Assembly (NCBI RefSeq): GCF_000971475.1 | Contig: NZ_DF967527.1 | Coordinates: 62,001-126,000 of the forward strand | Length of the DNA: 64,000 nt | Direction: 5' to 3' | DNA from: Sulfuricella sp. T08 | Lineage (GTDB): Bacteria > Pseudomonadota > Gammaproteobacteria > Burkholderiales > Sulfuricellaceae | In this document: one piece after another, positions 1 through 7,589 of the stretch | How positions within the stretch are numbered: position 1 is the stretch's first letter | Layout of the letters: every line of letters starts with the position of its first letter | The notes under the pieces: generated by a model | Told to the model about the DNA's origin: nothing | What the model saw: the letters and a program-made list of their open reading frames with translations, nothing else | The model's database searches: none | Made by a program: the position numbers and the translations under genes

Positions 1-508
1 CGGCGACCACTGAAGTGTCGCTCCACAGGCCGGAGCCGATGCCGAAGTCGAGGCGTTTCAGCGGAAAGGTTCCGTCCAGGATCAGGACGCCTTTTTCTTG
101 TTTGAGGGTAAAAGGTGCACGGGACTCCAGGGTTTTTCCCTTGATGGTCATTTTGCCCAAAGCTTCGAAGCGGCCGCTGCCGAGCGCCTTTACCTCGCTG
201 GAGGCAAAGCTCGCTTTGGGAAATTCGCGGGTGTTGAACCAGCTTTTGCCTTTGACCTCGTCGTTCGCATCAGTGCTGCCGGCGTCGATGCTGGCCAAGT
301 CGATCTCGATCCGGGCGCGACCGGCTTCCGGCTTGGTCGGGTCGATGCTGATTTGCGCGCTGAATTGTTTGAAAATTCCTTCGACCGGCACGTTCATCTG
401 CCTGGAAACGAAAGCGATGGTGCTTTTGTTGAGCTGCACGGCGCTCAGTTCGGCGCCGTAGGCGAAACTCGAAGAAAGCAAGCTCAGGATGGCGAGCAGA
501 CGGATCAT
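1..508 (-). CDS. YceI family periplasmic protein (partial, runs off window start)
   Basis: The N-terminal 169 residues are present and the C-terminus lies beyond base 1. A cleavable signal peptide is visible (MIRLLAILSLLSSSFAYGAE), followed by the YceI lipocalin-like pattern: FVSRQMNVPVEGIFKQF, then a conserved run around NDEVKGKSWFNTREFPKASF and a late DFGIGSG. YceI proteins are periplasmic beta-barrels that bind isoprenoid or amide lipids; the ligand here is unknown. The start codon overlaps the stop of the cytochrome b561 gene by four bases (ATGA), so the two are translationally coupled. YceI and cytochrome b561 are commonly paired, which supports both calls. Confidence 0.9.
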   Translation of the reverse strand, partial: MIRLLAILSLLSSSFAYGAELSAVQLNKSTIAFVSRQMNVPVEGIFKQFSAQISIDPTKPEAGRARIEIDLASIDAGSTDANDEVKGKSWFNTREFPKASFASSEVKALGSGRFEALGKMTIKGKTLESRAPFTLKQEKGVLILDGTFPLKRLDFGIGSGLWSDTSVVA

Positions 509-1059
509 GGGCGGTTTTCCTTGTCGAGGAAAGGCAGCATTCGGGCGAGGATGCCGTCGCGGTCGATGAAATGGTGCTTGAGCGCGGCGCCGACGTGGGC
601 GATAACCAGCCCCAGCATCCCGTAGTTCAGCAGTTCATGCACTTCCTTGAGAATGTCTCCCAGCGCCTTGTCCTTGCCGATCAGATCGGGCAGCGGCAGC
701 ACGCCGAAATACACGGTCTGGAAACCCTTGGCCGAACTCATCAGCCATCCGCTGAGTGGAATTGCGATGATCAGCAGATACAGCAAGTGGTGCACTGAGT
801 GCGTGGCGGTTCGTTGCCAGGCGAGCATGGCCTCTGGTAATGGCGGTGGCGTGTGTTTCGCACGCCATGCCAGGCGTGCCACAGTGAGCAGGAAAATGGT
901 GACGCCCAGCCATTTGTGGTAGCTGATCAATTGGAGTTTGAGCGGCGATAGTTCCAGGTCGCTCATATATAGGCCGAGCGGGAAGGCGGCGAAAATCAGG
1001 AAAGCGATCAGCCAGTGCAGGCGAATGGCGGTAAAGGTGTAACGTGCAGAGGTTGTCAT
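505..1059 (-). CDS. Cytochrome b561 family membrane protein
   Basis: 184 residues with four hydrophobic segments, the usual size for bacterial b561. It begins YTFTAIRLHWLIAFLIFAAF, where the His next to the first helix is a heme ligand position. Further His residues in helix 2 (ISYHKWLGV), helix 3 (THSVHHLLYLL) and helix 4 (EVHELLNYG, IAHVGAALKHHF) fit the two-heme pattern. The family moves electrons across the inner membrane, often from ubiquinol. The gene overlaps the MarR gene upstream and yceI downstream by four bases each, making a three-gene operon. The electron acceptor cannot be told from sequence. Confidence 0.9.
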   Translation of the reverse strand: MTTSARYTFTAIRLHWLIAFLIFAAFPLGLYMSDLELSPLKLQLISYHKWLGVTIFLLTVARLAWRAKHTPPPLPEAMLAWQRTATHSVHHLLYLLIIAIPLSGWLMSSAKGFQTVYFGVLPLPDLIGKDKALGDILKEVHELLNYGMLGLVIAHVGAALKHHFIDRDGILARMLPFLDKENRP

Positions 1060-1511
1060 GATGTTGCCTTTATGTTGTTGCGTGCGCTGACCAGCGCTTC
1101 GCGCAGGTGACGCAGTGACTTCTCCAGATTGACCAGTTCATCCGGCGGGAGTTCGACGAAAGCGCGCTGCAAATGAGCCAGGTGATCGGGGAAGATGCGC
1201 TCGAACAGGGCTACGCCCTGCGGGGTCAGTTGCACGGTCTGACTGCGGCCATCACTAGGTGAAGCCACGCGCTGCACCAATTGTTTATCGGTCAGACGAT
1301 CGACCACGCCGGTGAGTGTCCCCTTGGTGATCAGCGTTTTTTCGCCCAGCTCCTTGAACGGCATGCCCGGCGTATTGCCGAGCGTGGCGATGATGTCGAA
1401 CTGGGCCGGAGTCAGGTCGAGGGTGCGGATATGCACTGCCGAATAGGTTTCGAAGGCTTGGTAGGCGCTGGTCAACTCGCGCAGGGTGGGCAGGAATGAG
1501 GTGGTAGTCAT
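1056..1511 (-). CDS. MarR family transcriptional regulator
   Basis: 151 residues with the MarR winged-helix layout: LTPAQFDIIATLGNTPGMPFKELGEKTLITKGTLTGVVDRL is the helix-turn-helix, followed by a wing with SPSDGRSQTVQLTPQG. It is first in the leftward operon with cytochrome b561 and YceI. A pair of palindromes lies just upstream of its start, so it probably represses its own operon. The effector is unknown. An organic or oxidant signal is plausible from the cytochrome/lipocalin partners, but this is inference. Confidence 0.9.
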   Translation of the reverse strand: MTTTSFLPTLRELTSAYQAFETYSAVHIRTLDLTPAQFDIIATLGNTPGMPFKELGEKTLITKGTLTGVVDRLTDKQLVQRVASPSDGRSQTVQLTPQGVALFERIFPDHLAHLQRAFVELPPDELVNLEKSLRHLREALVSARNNIKATS

Positions 1512-1523
1512 GATTGAGATAAA

Positions 1524-1558
1524 GTTCTAGTTAGGACTATTGTTGTTCTAATTAGAAC
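1524..1558. promoter_or_regulatory. Paired palindromic operator for the marR operon
   Basis: GTTCTAATTAGAAC at 1545-1558 is a perfect 14-bp palindrome. GTTCTAGTTAGGAC at 1524-1537 is a close copy with two changed positions. Their centres are 21 bp apart, two helical turns, so two MarR dimers could bind the same face. They lie 13-47 bp upstream of the marR start codon. Assignment to this MarR protein is inferred from position. Confidence 0.65.
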
Positions 1559-1671
1559 CATTGTCAAGCGTATATTTGTAGTTCCGATCCATCATGGGTG
1601 GCAACACGGATTGAATTTTTCTGAATTACGGGAGTCTATGTTTTACAAGTAAGAAGATAAGGAGGTGAATC

Positions 1672-1887
1672 ATGCAATCCAAAGCCCATACCGGTGCGAC
1701 CATTGGCTCTTGCTCTGATGACGATGTATGTGTTCCCTTGATCTGTGATCTCTGCAAGGCCGAAATTCCGCAAAGTGCGGCGCAGACTTTCGAAGGCGCT
1801 GATTACACCGCGCACTTCTGCGGCTTGGGATGCATGGAAACATGGAAGCGGAACCATCCCGCGAAGGATTCCCAGCCTTCGGTCTAA
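1672..1887 (+). CDS. Small DUF3330-type zinc-binding protein
   Basis: 71 residues preceded by a strong ribosome binding site (AAGGAGGTGA, 7 bases before ATG). The body has the pattern ICDLCKAEIP near residues 24-33 and AHFCGLGCMETW near 49-60, giving two paired cysteine sets that should hold a zinc ion. This matches the short DUF3330 proteins often found in mercury and arsenic resistance regions; their biochemical role is not known. It ends 69 bases before arsR and is read in the same direction. Confidence 0.7.
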   Translation: MQSKAHTGATIGSCSDDDVCVPLICDLCKAEIPQSAAQTFEGADYTAHFCGLGCMETWKRNHPAKDSQPSV

Positions 1888-1921
1888 TTTAGGAAAAACC
1901 AACCGGAAGGCCAAGAACCGG

Positions 1922-1951
1922 TTGACTATATCTGTATTGGCGTATATAGTC
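1922..1951 (+). promoter_or_regulatory. arsR promoter with embedded ArsR operator
   Basis: TTGACT (1922-1927), a 17-base spacer and TATAGT (1945-1950) make a near-consensus sigma-70 promoter. GACTATAT at 1924-1931 and ATATAGTC at 1944-1951 form a perfect 8-bp inverted repeat with a 12-bp spacer that covers both promoter boxes, as expected for an ArsR repressor site. The predicted transcription start falls at or next to the arsR ATG at 1957. Confidence 0.7.
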
Positions 1952-1956
1952 GCCAA

Positions 1957-2304
1957 ATGATAAACACCAATGATTTTTTCGATGCGCTTTCCGACGAAAC
2001 CCGCCGCCGCCTTCTGGCGCTGCTGGTGGGTGATGACGAATTGTGTGTGTGCGAGCTTTGTTACGCCCTCGATTTACCCCAGCCCAAGGTGTCGAGGCAC
2101 TTGGCGGTGATGCGCGAGAGCGGGGTGCTGTCGGTACGCCGGGAAGGGTTGTGGATCTATTACCGCATCCACTCCCTGTTGCCCGCGTGGGCTTACAGGA
2201 TACTCGACCAGATGGGACAGGGCTGCGCTGCGTTGGCGATTTTTCAGGCCGACCGCAAGCGCCTGAAAGAGATGCCCAATCGCCCAGTGCGCTGCTGCGC
2301 CTGA
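1957..2304 (+). CDS. arsR: ArsR family metalloregulator
   Basis: 115 residues with a winged helix: FDALSDETRRRLLALLVGDDELCVCELCYALDLPQPKVSRHLAVMRESGVLSVRREGLWIYYRI. The ELCVCEL segment in helix alpha-3 is the As(III)/Sb(III) binding site of ArsR; arsenite binding releases DNA. The C-terminus ends in a cysteine pair (RPVRCCA). There is no Shine-Dalgarno sequence before the ATG, and the promoter position suggests a leaderless message. It heads the arsenic operon and should repress it. Confidence 0.93.
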   Translation: MINTNDFFDALSDETRRRLLALLVGDDELCVCELCYALDLPQPKVSRHLAVMRESGVLSVRREGLWIYYRIHSLLPAWAYRILDQMGQGCAALAIFQADRKRLKEMPNRPVRCCA

Positions 2305-2394
2305 ATTTTTTGTAATTATTCATCCGTTTTGTCATATATATGTAACGACGCATGAATACTATGACGATCCCGTTATTTTTGGAGATATAACGCC

Positions 2395-2904
2395 ATGGGC
2401 GATAAAACATACAATGTGCTTTTCCTTTGCACCGGCAATTCGGCGCGCTCGATTCTTGCCGAAGCGCTTCTCAACCATCTTGGCAAAGGCCGCTTCCGCG
2501 CCTTTAGCGCCGGCAGCTATCCGGCAGGCAAGGTCAATCCGTTAGCCGTCGAGCTATTGCAAAAGAGCAAGTTGCCGGTTGTCGAATTGCGCAGCAAGTC
2601 ATGGGATGAATTCGCTGCGCCCGGCGCAGCGGAATTCGATTTCGTTTTTACTGTGTGCGACAACGCCGCCGGCGAAGCTTGCCCCGCCTGGCCAGGCCAG
2701 CCGATGACCGCCCACTGGGGTATCGAAGACCCGGCTGCCGTCGAAGGCAGCGACGAAGACAAGCGCGAGGCATTTTCCCGCGCACTTACGCAGCTCAATC
2801 GTCGCCTCTCCATTTTCGTCAGCTTGCCGATGGAAAAGCTGGACAATCTGACGTTGAAGAGCAACATCGAGGACATCGGACGTCTGCGCGAACAAGGGGA
2901 GTGA
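2395..2904 (+). CDS. arsC: Arsenate reductase, LMW-PTP (thioredoxin-coupled) type
   Basis: 169 residues. The phosphate-loop motif FLCTGNSARS gives the catalytic Cys12. The second redox segment TVCDNAAGEACPAWPG gives Cys88 and Cys96, as in thioredoxin-coupled ArsC. The enzyme reduces arsenate to arsenite in the cytosol, passing oxidation from Cys12 to the distal cysteines and then to thioredoxin. The C-terminal half is longer than in the Staphylococcus enzyme. It ends four bases before acr3, which exports the product. Confidence 0.93.
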   Translation: MGDKTYNVLFLCTGNSARSILAEALLNHLGKGRFRAFSAGSYPAGKVNPLAVELLQKSKLPVVELRSKSWDEFAAPGAAEFDFVFTVCDNAAGEACPAWPGQPMTAHWGIEDPAAVEGSDEDKREAFSRALTQLNRRLSIFVSLPMEKLDNLTLKSNIEDIGRLREQGE

Positions 2905-2908
2905 TCGC

Positions 2909-3979
2909 ATGAGCGCTCAATGCGAAATCACGGCCAGGAAAGCCGCTGGTGCGGAACTGGGTTTTTTCGAGCGCTGGCTGACTCTGTGGGTGTTTCTGTC
3001 CATCGTGGCGGGCATTGCGCTGGGGCAGCTTGCGCCCGCACCAGTTCAAATTCTGGGCAAGCTGGAAGTGGCACAGGTCAACTTGCCGGTGGGTCTGCTG
3101 ATCTGGCTGATGATCATCCCGATGCTGATGAAGATCGATTTCTCGGCGCTGAATCAGGTCAAGAAGCACTGGCGCGGCATCGGGGTCACCTTGTTCATCA
3201 ACTGGGGCGTGAAGCCATTTTCCATGGCACTGCTGGCCTGGTTGTTCATTCGTGTAGCCTTTGCCACCTGGCTGCCGGCTGAGCAGATCGACAGCTACAT
3301 CGCCGGGTTGATCCTGCTGGCCGCTGCCCCCTGCACGGCCATGGTCTTCGTGTGGAGCAGCCTGTCCAAGGGCGACCCGCTGTTTACCCTGTCCCAAGTA
3401 GCCCTCAACGATACCATCATGGTGTTCGCTTTCGCGCCCCTTGTCGGACTGTTGCTGGGCGTCGCTTCCATCACGGTGCCGTGGGATACCCTGTTGCTGT
3501 CGGTGGTGATGTATATCGTCATTCCGCTGGCTATTGCCCAAGCCCTGCGCCGGGTGCTGCTCGCCAGAGGTGCGCTGGACATTGTTCTTGCCCGACTCCA
3601 CCCGGTTGGTATCTTGGCTCTTCTCGCAACCCTGGTACTGTTGTTCGCCTTCCAGGGCAAGGCCATTCTCGCTCAGCCTCTGATCATTCTGCTGCTGGCA
3701 GTACCGATTCTGATCCAGGTGTATTTCAATTCCATGCTCGCCTACTGGCTCAACCGAACCGTGGGGGAGGTCCATAGCGTGGCTGGCCCCTCGGCGCTGA
3801 TCGGCGCCAGCAATTTTTTCGAGCTGGCGGTGGCGGCAGCGATATCTATTTACGGTTTCGAGTCGGGCGCAGCACTGGCTACAGTGGTGGGGGTGCTGAT
3901 TGAAGTGCCTGTGATGCTGTCGGTGGTGCGCATCGTGAATGGTTCCAAAACCTGGTACGAAAGGGGAGCGCAATCATGA
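2909..3979 (+). CDS. acr3: Arsenite exporter Acr3
   Basis: 356 residues with about ten hydrophobic segments. The signature AAAPCTAMVFVWSSLSKGDP (Cys142) is the conserved Acr3 cysteine motif and GASNFFELAVAAAISIYGFESGAALA is the second conserved helix. Acr3 exports arsenite across the inner membrane using the proton motive force. It follows arsC directly and its stop codon overlaps a short cysteine-rich reading frame. Confidence 0.93.
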   Translation: MSAQCEITARKAAGAELGFFERWLTLWVFLSIVAGIALGQLAPAPVQILGKLEVAQVNLPVGLLIWLMIIPMLMKIDFSALNQVKKHWRGIGVTLFINWGVKPFSMALLAWLFIRVAFATWLPAEQIDSYIAGLILLAAAPCTAMVFVWSSLSKGDPLFTLSQVALNDTIMVFAFAPLVGLLLGVASITVPWDTLLLSVVMYIVIPLAIAQALRRVLLARGALDIVLARLHPVGILALLATLVLLFAFQGKAILAQPLIILLLAVPILIQVYFNSMLAYWLNRTVGEVHSVAGPSALIGASNFFELAVAAAISIYGFESGAALATVVGVLIEVPVMLSVVRIVNGSKTWYERGAQS

Positions 3980-4062
3980 TTCTCCTGTCGACCTTGCCCT
4001 GTCCGCCTGTGCAGCAGGAGGGTGCTGGCAGCGACTGTTGCGGTGGAGGCAAGCATGTTTGA
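3976..4062 (+). CDS. Possible 28-residue cysteine-rich peptide
   Basis: An ATG overlaps the acr3 stop (ATGA) and opens a 28-codon frame ending eight bases inside the permease gene. The predicted peptide has a CPPV segment and ends GSDCCGGGKHV. Start-stop overlap at one end and gene overlap at the other suggest translational coupling between acr3 and the permease. A CC pair could bind arsenite. It may alternatively be only a ribosome bridge whose peptide has no role. Confidence 0.4.
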   Translation: MILLSTLPCPPVQQEGAGSDCCGGGKHV

Positions 4063-5014
4063 AGCTTTGGCTGACTGGCTGGTCTACGATTTGGCGGCGC
4101 TGAAGGACACCCCCTTCGGCGACGCTGCCCATTTCTTCGTGATGGACGTGACCAAGATCCTGTTTTTGCTGACGCTGGTCATTTACCTGATGGGTCTGCT
4201 GCGCGCCTTGCTCAAGCCCGAAACCGTGCGCGAATTCATCCGCAACCGGGGCAACGTCACCAGCCGCTTCATGGCGGTGGGGCTGGGTGCGGTGACGCCG
4301 TTCTGCTCCTGCTCCTCAGTGCCGCTGTTCATCGGCTTCGTCGAGGCCGGTATTCCGCTCGGGGTGACTTTGTCCTTCCTGATCGCCAGCCCGATGGTGA
4401 ACGAGGTGGCGGTAGTGGTGCTGGCCTCCGTCATCGGCTGGAAAATGACCGTGATTTACGTGGCTACCGGTTTGACCGTGGCGCTGGTCGGCGGCTTCGT
4501 GCTGGAGCGCTTCAAGCCGGAAAAGTGGGTGGAAGAATATGTCTGGAAAATCCACATGGGGCAGGTGCCTTCGGTAGAGGAAGACCGCTCCCTGAAAGCG
4601 CGCCATGAATACGCCATGGGACAGGTCCGAGAGATCGTCGGCCGCATCTGGAAATTCGTGTTGATCGGCGTCGGCATCGGTTCTCTGATGCACGGCTACG
4701 TGCCTAAGGATTTTATCGTCGGCATCGCCGGCAGCGGCAGCCTGCTGTCGGTGATCGGCGCGGTGCTGGTCGGAGTGCCGCTGTATTCCGACGCGGTGGG
4801 CATCATCCCTGTCGCTGAGGTGCTGCTGGCCAAGGGCGTACCGCTGGGCACGGTGCTGGCTTTCATGATGGCCGTGGTGGCGCTGTCACTGCCGGAGATT
4901 CTGATCCTGCGCAAGGTAGTGAAATGGCCGCTGCTGGCGCTGTTCGCCGGATACCTCGCGACCGCTTTCGTGATTGTCGGGATGTTGTTTAATCAGATAG
5001 GAGTATTAAAATGA
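4055..5014 (+). CDS. DUF318/UPF0718 permease (ArsP-like)
   Basis: 319 residues from the ATG at 4055, which has a GGAGG site about six bases upstream. Eight or more hydrophobic segments. The conserved motif TPFCSCSSVPLFIGFVEAGIPLGV and SPMVNEVAVVVL is typical of DUF318 permeases, which include the methylarsenite exporter ArsP; a mirrored second half has PLYSDAVGIIPVAEVLLAKG. Related permeases are often found with small thioredoxin-like proteins such as the one at 6824. With arsM in the same operon, export of a methylated arsenical is plausible but not proven; other members export copper or zinc. Confidence 0.8.
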   Translation: MFEALADWLVYDLAALKDTPFGDAAHFFVMDVTKILFLLTLVIYLMGLLRALLKPETVREFIRNRGNVTSRFMAVGLGAVTPFCSCSSVPLFIGFVEAGIPLGVTLSFLIASPMVNEVAVVVLASVIGWKMTVIYVATGLTVALVGGFVLERFKPEKWVEEYVWKIHMGQVPSVEEDRSLKARHEYAMGQVREIVGRIWKFVLIGVGIGSLMHGYVPKDFIVGIAGSGSLLSVIGAVLVGVPLYSDAVGIIPVAEVLLAKGVPLGTVLAFMMAVVALSLPEILILRKVVKWPLLALFAGYLATAFVIVGMLFNQIGVLK

Positions 5015-5313
5015 GTACGGAATTGCATCCATCCATCGTGGCCCTGGTCTCATTGGCGGCGAACATTGCCGCCAACCACCCCAAACAGGGGCTGTGCCAG
5101 ATGGATAAGCTGAAACAGTATGGCGTGGCGCAGGAGCAGATCGACGCGGTGGTCGAAATCTCCCGCCACATCCGCGACGAGGCGGGAGATTCGCTGGACA
5201 CCAGCTTCGACGAAGCGTGCAGGAAGGAAGGCGCCAAAGCGAAGTTGTCCGCCATTCCCGTTGCGGAGGGTGTTTGCTGCACGCCGACGCCGAGTGGGAA
5301 ATCCTGCTGTTAA
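5011..5313 (+). CDS. Small AhpD/CMD-like protein with cysteine-rich tail
   Basis: 100 residues, overlapping the permease stop by ATGA. The core IVALVSLAANIAANHPKQGLCQMDKLKQYGVAQEQIDAVVEISRHIRDEAG resembles the helical AhpD/carboxymuconolactone decarboxylase core, but only one Cys is present where AhpD has CxxC. The tail GVCCTPTPSGKSCC carries two vicinal cysteine pairs that could chelate arsenite. No function is established; the fold assignment is from pattern only. Confidence 0.6.
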   Translation: MSTELHPSIVALVSLAANIAANHPKQGLCQMDKLKQYGVAQEQIDAVVEISRHIRDEAGDSLDTSFDEACRKEGAKAKLSAIPVAEGVCCTPTPSGKSCC

Positions 5314-5324
5314 GGAGCGAGAAC

Positions 5325-6122
5325 ATGGATCAAACATCTGCCGACCAGGTACGCACCGCAGTGCGCGAATCCTATGGCGCAGTGGCCCGCGCCGATTCCG
5401 GCTGCGGTTGTGGGCCGGCTTGCTGCACCCCGGCTGAATTGCCGGCTGCAGACATCCTGTCGCGTGGCATTGGCTATAGTGAAAGTGAAGTGGGTGCGGT
5501 GCCGGAAGGTGCCAACCTCGGGCTGGGTTGCGGCAATCCCCAGGCCATCGCCGCGCTGAAACCCGGCGAAACCGTGCTGGACCTGGGCAGCGGGGCGGGT
5601 TTCGACTGCTTTCTCGCGGCACGCCAGGTGGGTGACAGCGGCTTGGTCATCGGCGTGGATATGACGCCGGATATGCTATCCAAGGCTCGCGCCAACGCGA
5701 CTAAGGGCGGCTACGCCAACACCGAATTCCGCCTCGGCGAGATCGAGCATTTGCCGGTGGCTGATAGCACGGTGGATGTGATCATTTCCAACTGCGTGAT
5801 CAACCTCTCGCCGGACAAGGCGCAGGTGTTTCGCGATGCCTTCCGGGTGCTGAAGTGTGGTGGCCGCCTGGCGATTTCCGACATCGTCACCACCGCGCCG
5901 CTGCCGGAAGAAGCGCGGCGCGACTTGGCTCTGTACACCGGCTGTATCGCCGGTGCGGCGGCAGCGGAGGAAATCGGACAGATGCTGGCAGCGGCAGGGT
6001 TTGCAGATATCCGCATTGAAGCCAAGGATGCCAGCCGGGACTTCATACGGCAGTGGGCGCCGGGGCGGGGAGTGGAAGACTATATCTGCTCGGCCAGCAT
6101 CGAGGCGGTCAAGCCCGGATGA
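5325..6122 (+). CDS. arsM: Arsenite S-adenosylmethionine methyltransferase
   Basis: 265 residues from ATG 5325, chosen for its AAGGAG site at 5312-5317; an in-frame ATG at 5217 would overlap the preceding gene and lacks a site. The SAM-binding motif VLDLGSGAGFDCFLAA lies near residues 84-99. Cys69 (LGCGNP), Cys157 (ISNCVINLSPDK) and Cys207 (TGCIAGA) match the three cysteines that bind As(III) in ArsM. A cysteine-rich N-terminus (SGCGCGPACCTP) is also typical. The enzyme makes mono- to trimethylated arsenicals in the cytosol. Confidence 0.93.
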   Translation: MDQTSADQVRTAVRESYGAVARADSGCGCGPACCTPAELPAADILSRGIGYSESEVGAVPEGANLGLGCGNPQAIAALKPGETVLDLGSGAGFDCFLAARQVGDSGLVIGVDMTPDMLSKARANATKGGYANTEFRLGEIEHLPVADSTVDVIISNCVINLSPDKAQVFRDAFRVLKCGGRLAISDIVTTAPLPEEARRDLALYTGCIAGAAAAEEIGQMLAAAGFADIRIEAKDASRDFIRQWAPGRGVEDYICSASIEAVKPG

Positions 6123-6151
6123 TTATGCTATTTCAAACAGGAGTGCGAACC

Positions 6152-6472
6152 ATGCAAAAAATAACCGAAGTTTTCTGGGGTATTTTGGTAATTATGCTAC
6201 TCGTAGTTTCCGCCCCGCTTCGCGCCCAGGGCGCTGGAGAGCCGCCCCAGGCGGCAGAGCAGCGCGAGCTGATTTACTGCGCCGACCTGATGACCCACGA
6301 GGAACGCGAGGCCTATCGTGCCAGCATGCGCGCCGCGCGGACGCCTGAGGAGAAGGTGGCGTTGCGCCAGGCCCATCAGCAGGAAATGCGGGCGCGCGCC
6401 CGGCAGCGTGGCGGTGATGCGGAACAGTGCATACCCCTGCGTCTGCGCCAGCGTGGAGGCCGAAGCCAATGA
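6152..6472 (+). CDS. Small exported protein of unknown function
   Basis: 106 residues from the ATG at 6152, which follows a CAGGAG site. A signal peptide is clear (VFWGILVIMLLVVSAPLRAQG). The mature part is helical and charged: LIYCADLMTHEEREAYRASM, then RTPEEKVALRQAHQQEMRARARQRG. The pattern of MT-x-EER-x-x-YR repeated by TPEEK-x-x-LR-x-AH recalls small periplasmic proteins of unknown function in betaproteobacteria, and faintly the LTXXQ/CpxP helical family. Two cysteines remain in the mature protein. Its stop overlaps the next start (ATGA). Confidence 0.65.
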   Translation: MQKITEVFWGILVIMLLVVSAPLRAQGAGEPPQAAEQRELIYCADLMTHEEREAYRASMRAARTPEEKVALRQAHQQEMRARARQRGGDAEQCIPLRLRQRGGRSQ

Positions 6473-6777
6473 AAACCTCTACATCGAACCTGATACTTGG
6501 GCTGCTGGCGACAACGGTTGTCCTGTTGGCGGGATGCTCATCATCCAGTTCCAATGTGCCCACAACAGGCGACCCGGTGCGCGGCGAGAAAGTTCATGCG
6601 GTGTGCCTGGATTGCCATGGTACGGGAGTGTATGCGTCGCCGGAGCGCAAGATCAAGTCGCTAAAGGCATTACGCAATGAAGTGGCGCGCTGGGGCGACT
6701 ATTACAGCCCGGCGATGTCGGAACAGGATAACGCGGATTTGGTCGCCTATCTGAATACAAATTTTTACAAATTTTGA
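6469..6777 (+). CDS. Lipoprotein monoheme cytochrome c
   Basis: 102 residues from ATG 6469, with GGAGG at 6455-6459. A lipobox (VVLLAGCSS) puts the N-terminus on a membrane. One c-type heme motif, VCLDCHGTG, is followed by a candidate axial Met in YYSPAMSEQDNADLVAYLN, as in class I cytochromes c. It is translationally coupled to the small exported protein upstream. It could pass electrons in the periplasm; no partner oxidase is in the block. Confidence 0.85.
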   Translation: MKTSTSNLILGLLATTVVLLAGCSSSSSNVPTTGDPVRGEKVHAVCLDCHGTGVYASPERKIKSLKALRNEVARWGDYYSPAMSEQDNADLVAYLNTNFYKF

Positions 6778-6823
6778 TTGCTGACCACGAACGTTTTAAC
6801 AATTTATTGGAGGACTACTGAAA

Positions 6824-7093
6824 ATGAAGAACATCAAGGTATTGGGCACAGGCTGTGCCAACTGCAACGCAACCATGAAGCTGATCGAGGAAACCGCCAA
6901 GGCCAAGGGCGTGGAAATTCAGCTGGAAAAGGTGGAAGACATGGCTGCCATCCTGGGCTATGGCGTGATGTCGACGCCGGGCGTGGTGGTCGACGGCAAG
7001 GTGGTGCATGCCGGCGGTGTGCCGTCCAAGGGAGCGGTGGAAGGCTGGGTAGGCGGTGCCGAATCTTGCTGCGGCTGCTGCGGCAAGGAGTAA
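6824..7093 (+). CDS. Thioredoxin-like redox-active disulfide protein
   Basis: 89 residues beginning MKNIKVLGTGCANCNATMKLIEE, with the CxxC at Cys11/Cys14, and a cis-Pro segment GVMSTPGVVVDGKVVHAGGVPS. This is the thioredoxin_3 family found next to DUF318 permeases. The C-terminal tail ESCCGCCGKE adds four cysteines. It may reduce ArsC or deliver arsenicals or metals to the permease at 4055; this is inference from neighbourhood. Confidence 0.88.
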   Translation: MKNIKVLGTGCANCNATMKLIEETAKAKGVEIQLEKVEDMAAILGYGVMSTPGVVVDGKVVHAGGVPSKGAVEGWVGGAESCCGCCGKE

Positions 7094-7098
7094 GCACT

Positions 7099-7530
7099 GT
7101 GACTAAAACCGTACTGATTCTGTGCACCGGCAACTCCTGCCGCAGCCAGATGGCTGAAGCCCTTGTCAATCACGACCTCGGCCCGCAAGTGCGCGCGCTA
7201 TCGGCCGGCACCCGGCCCCAGCCCAAGGTGGCGGACGGCGCCATCGAGGCGCTGAAGTTGGGTGGCATGGCCACCGACGGGCTTTACCCCAAGGACGTGG
7301 ATGCGGTGATGAATGAAGAGATCGACCTGGTGGTGACAGTATGCGACAACGCCAGGGAAGCCTGCCCGGTTTTCCCCAGGGCTATCCCCGCGATCCACAT
7401 GCCGTTTCACGACCCTCACGGCGAGCCGCTGGAAAGCTTTGTCAAAGTGCGGGACGAGATTCGTGCGAAGCTGGTGCCCGAATTACGGCAACGCTTTGCC
7501 CTTACCCATGCTTCCAGTCCGAAGGGTTAG
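7099..7530 (+). CDS. Second LMW-PTP-type arsenate reductase
   Basis: 143 residues from GTG 7099, preceded by AAGGAG at 7085-7090. The loop motif LCTGNSCRSQMAEAL gives catalytic Cys9 and an extra Cys14; the distal pair is VCDNAREACPVFP (Cys82, Cys89). Length matches the compact thioredoxin-coupled ArsC. It differs from the first ArsC at 2395 in length and sequence, so it is a separate paralogue, not a recent duplicate. Confidence 0.9.
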   Translation: MTKTVLILCTGNSCRSQMAEALVNHDLGPQVRALSAGTRPQPKVADGAIEALKLGGMATDGLYPKDVDAVMNEEIDLVVTVCDNAREACPVFPRAIPAIHMPFHDPHGEPLESFVKVRDEIRAKLVPELRQRFALTHASSPKG

Positions 7531-7589
7531 ATCCTAAAAAAACGGCGTTCACCGCGTCCTCAGCGGTTCAACAGCTTTTATGGGTTAAA

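Noticed and set aside
2819-3973. 384-codon minus-strand open frame
   Set aside because: Opposite acr3, whose membrane helices and cysteine motif are unmistakable; the antisense product is a low-complexity His/Gln/Arg string.
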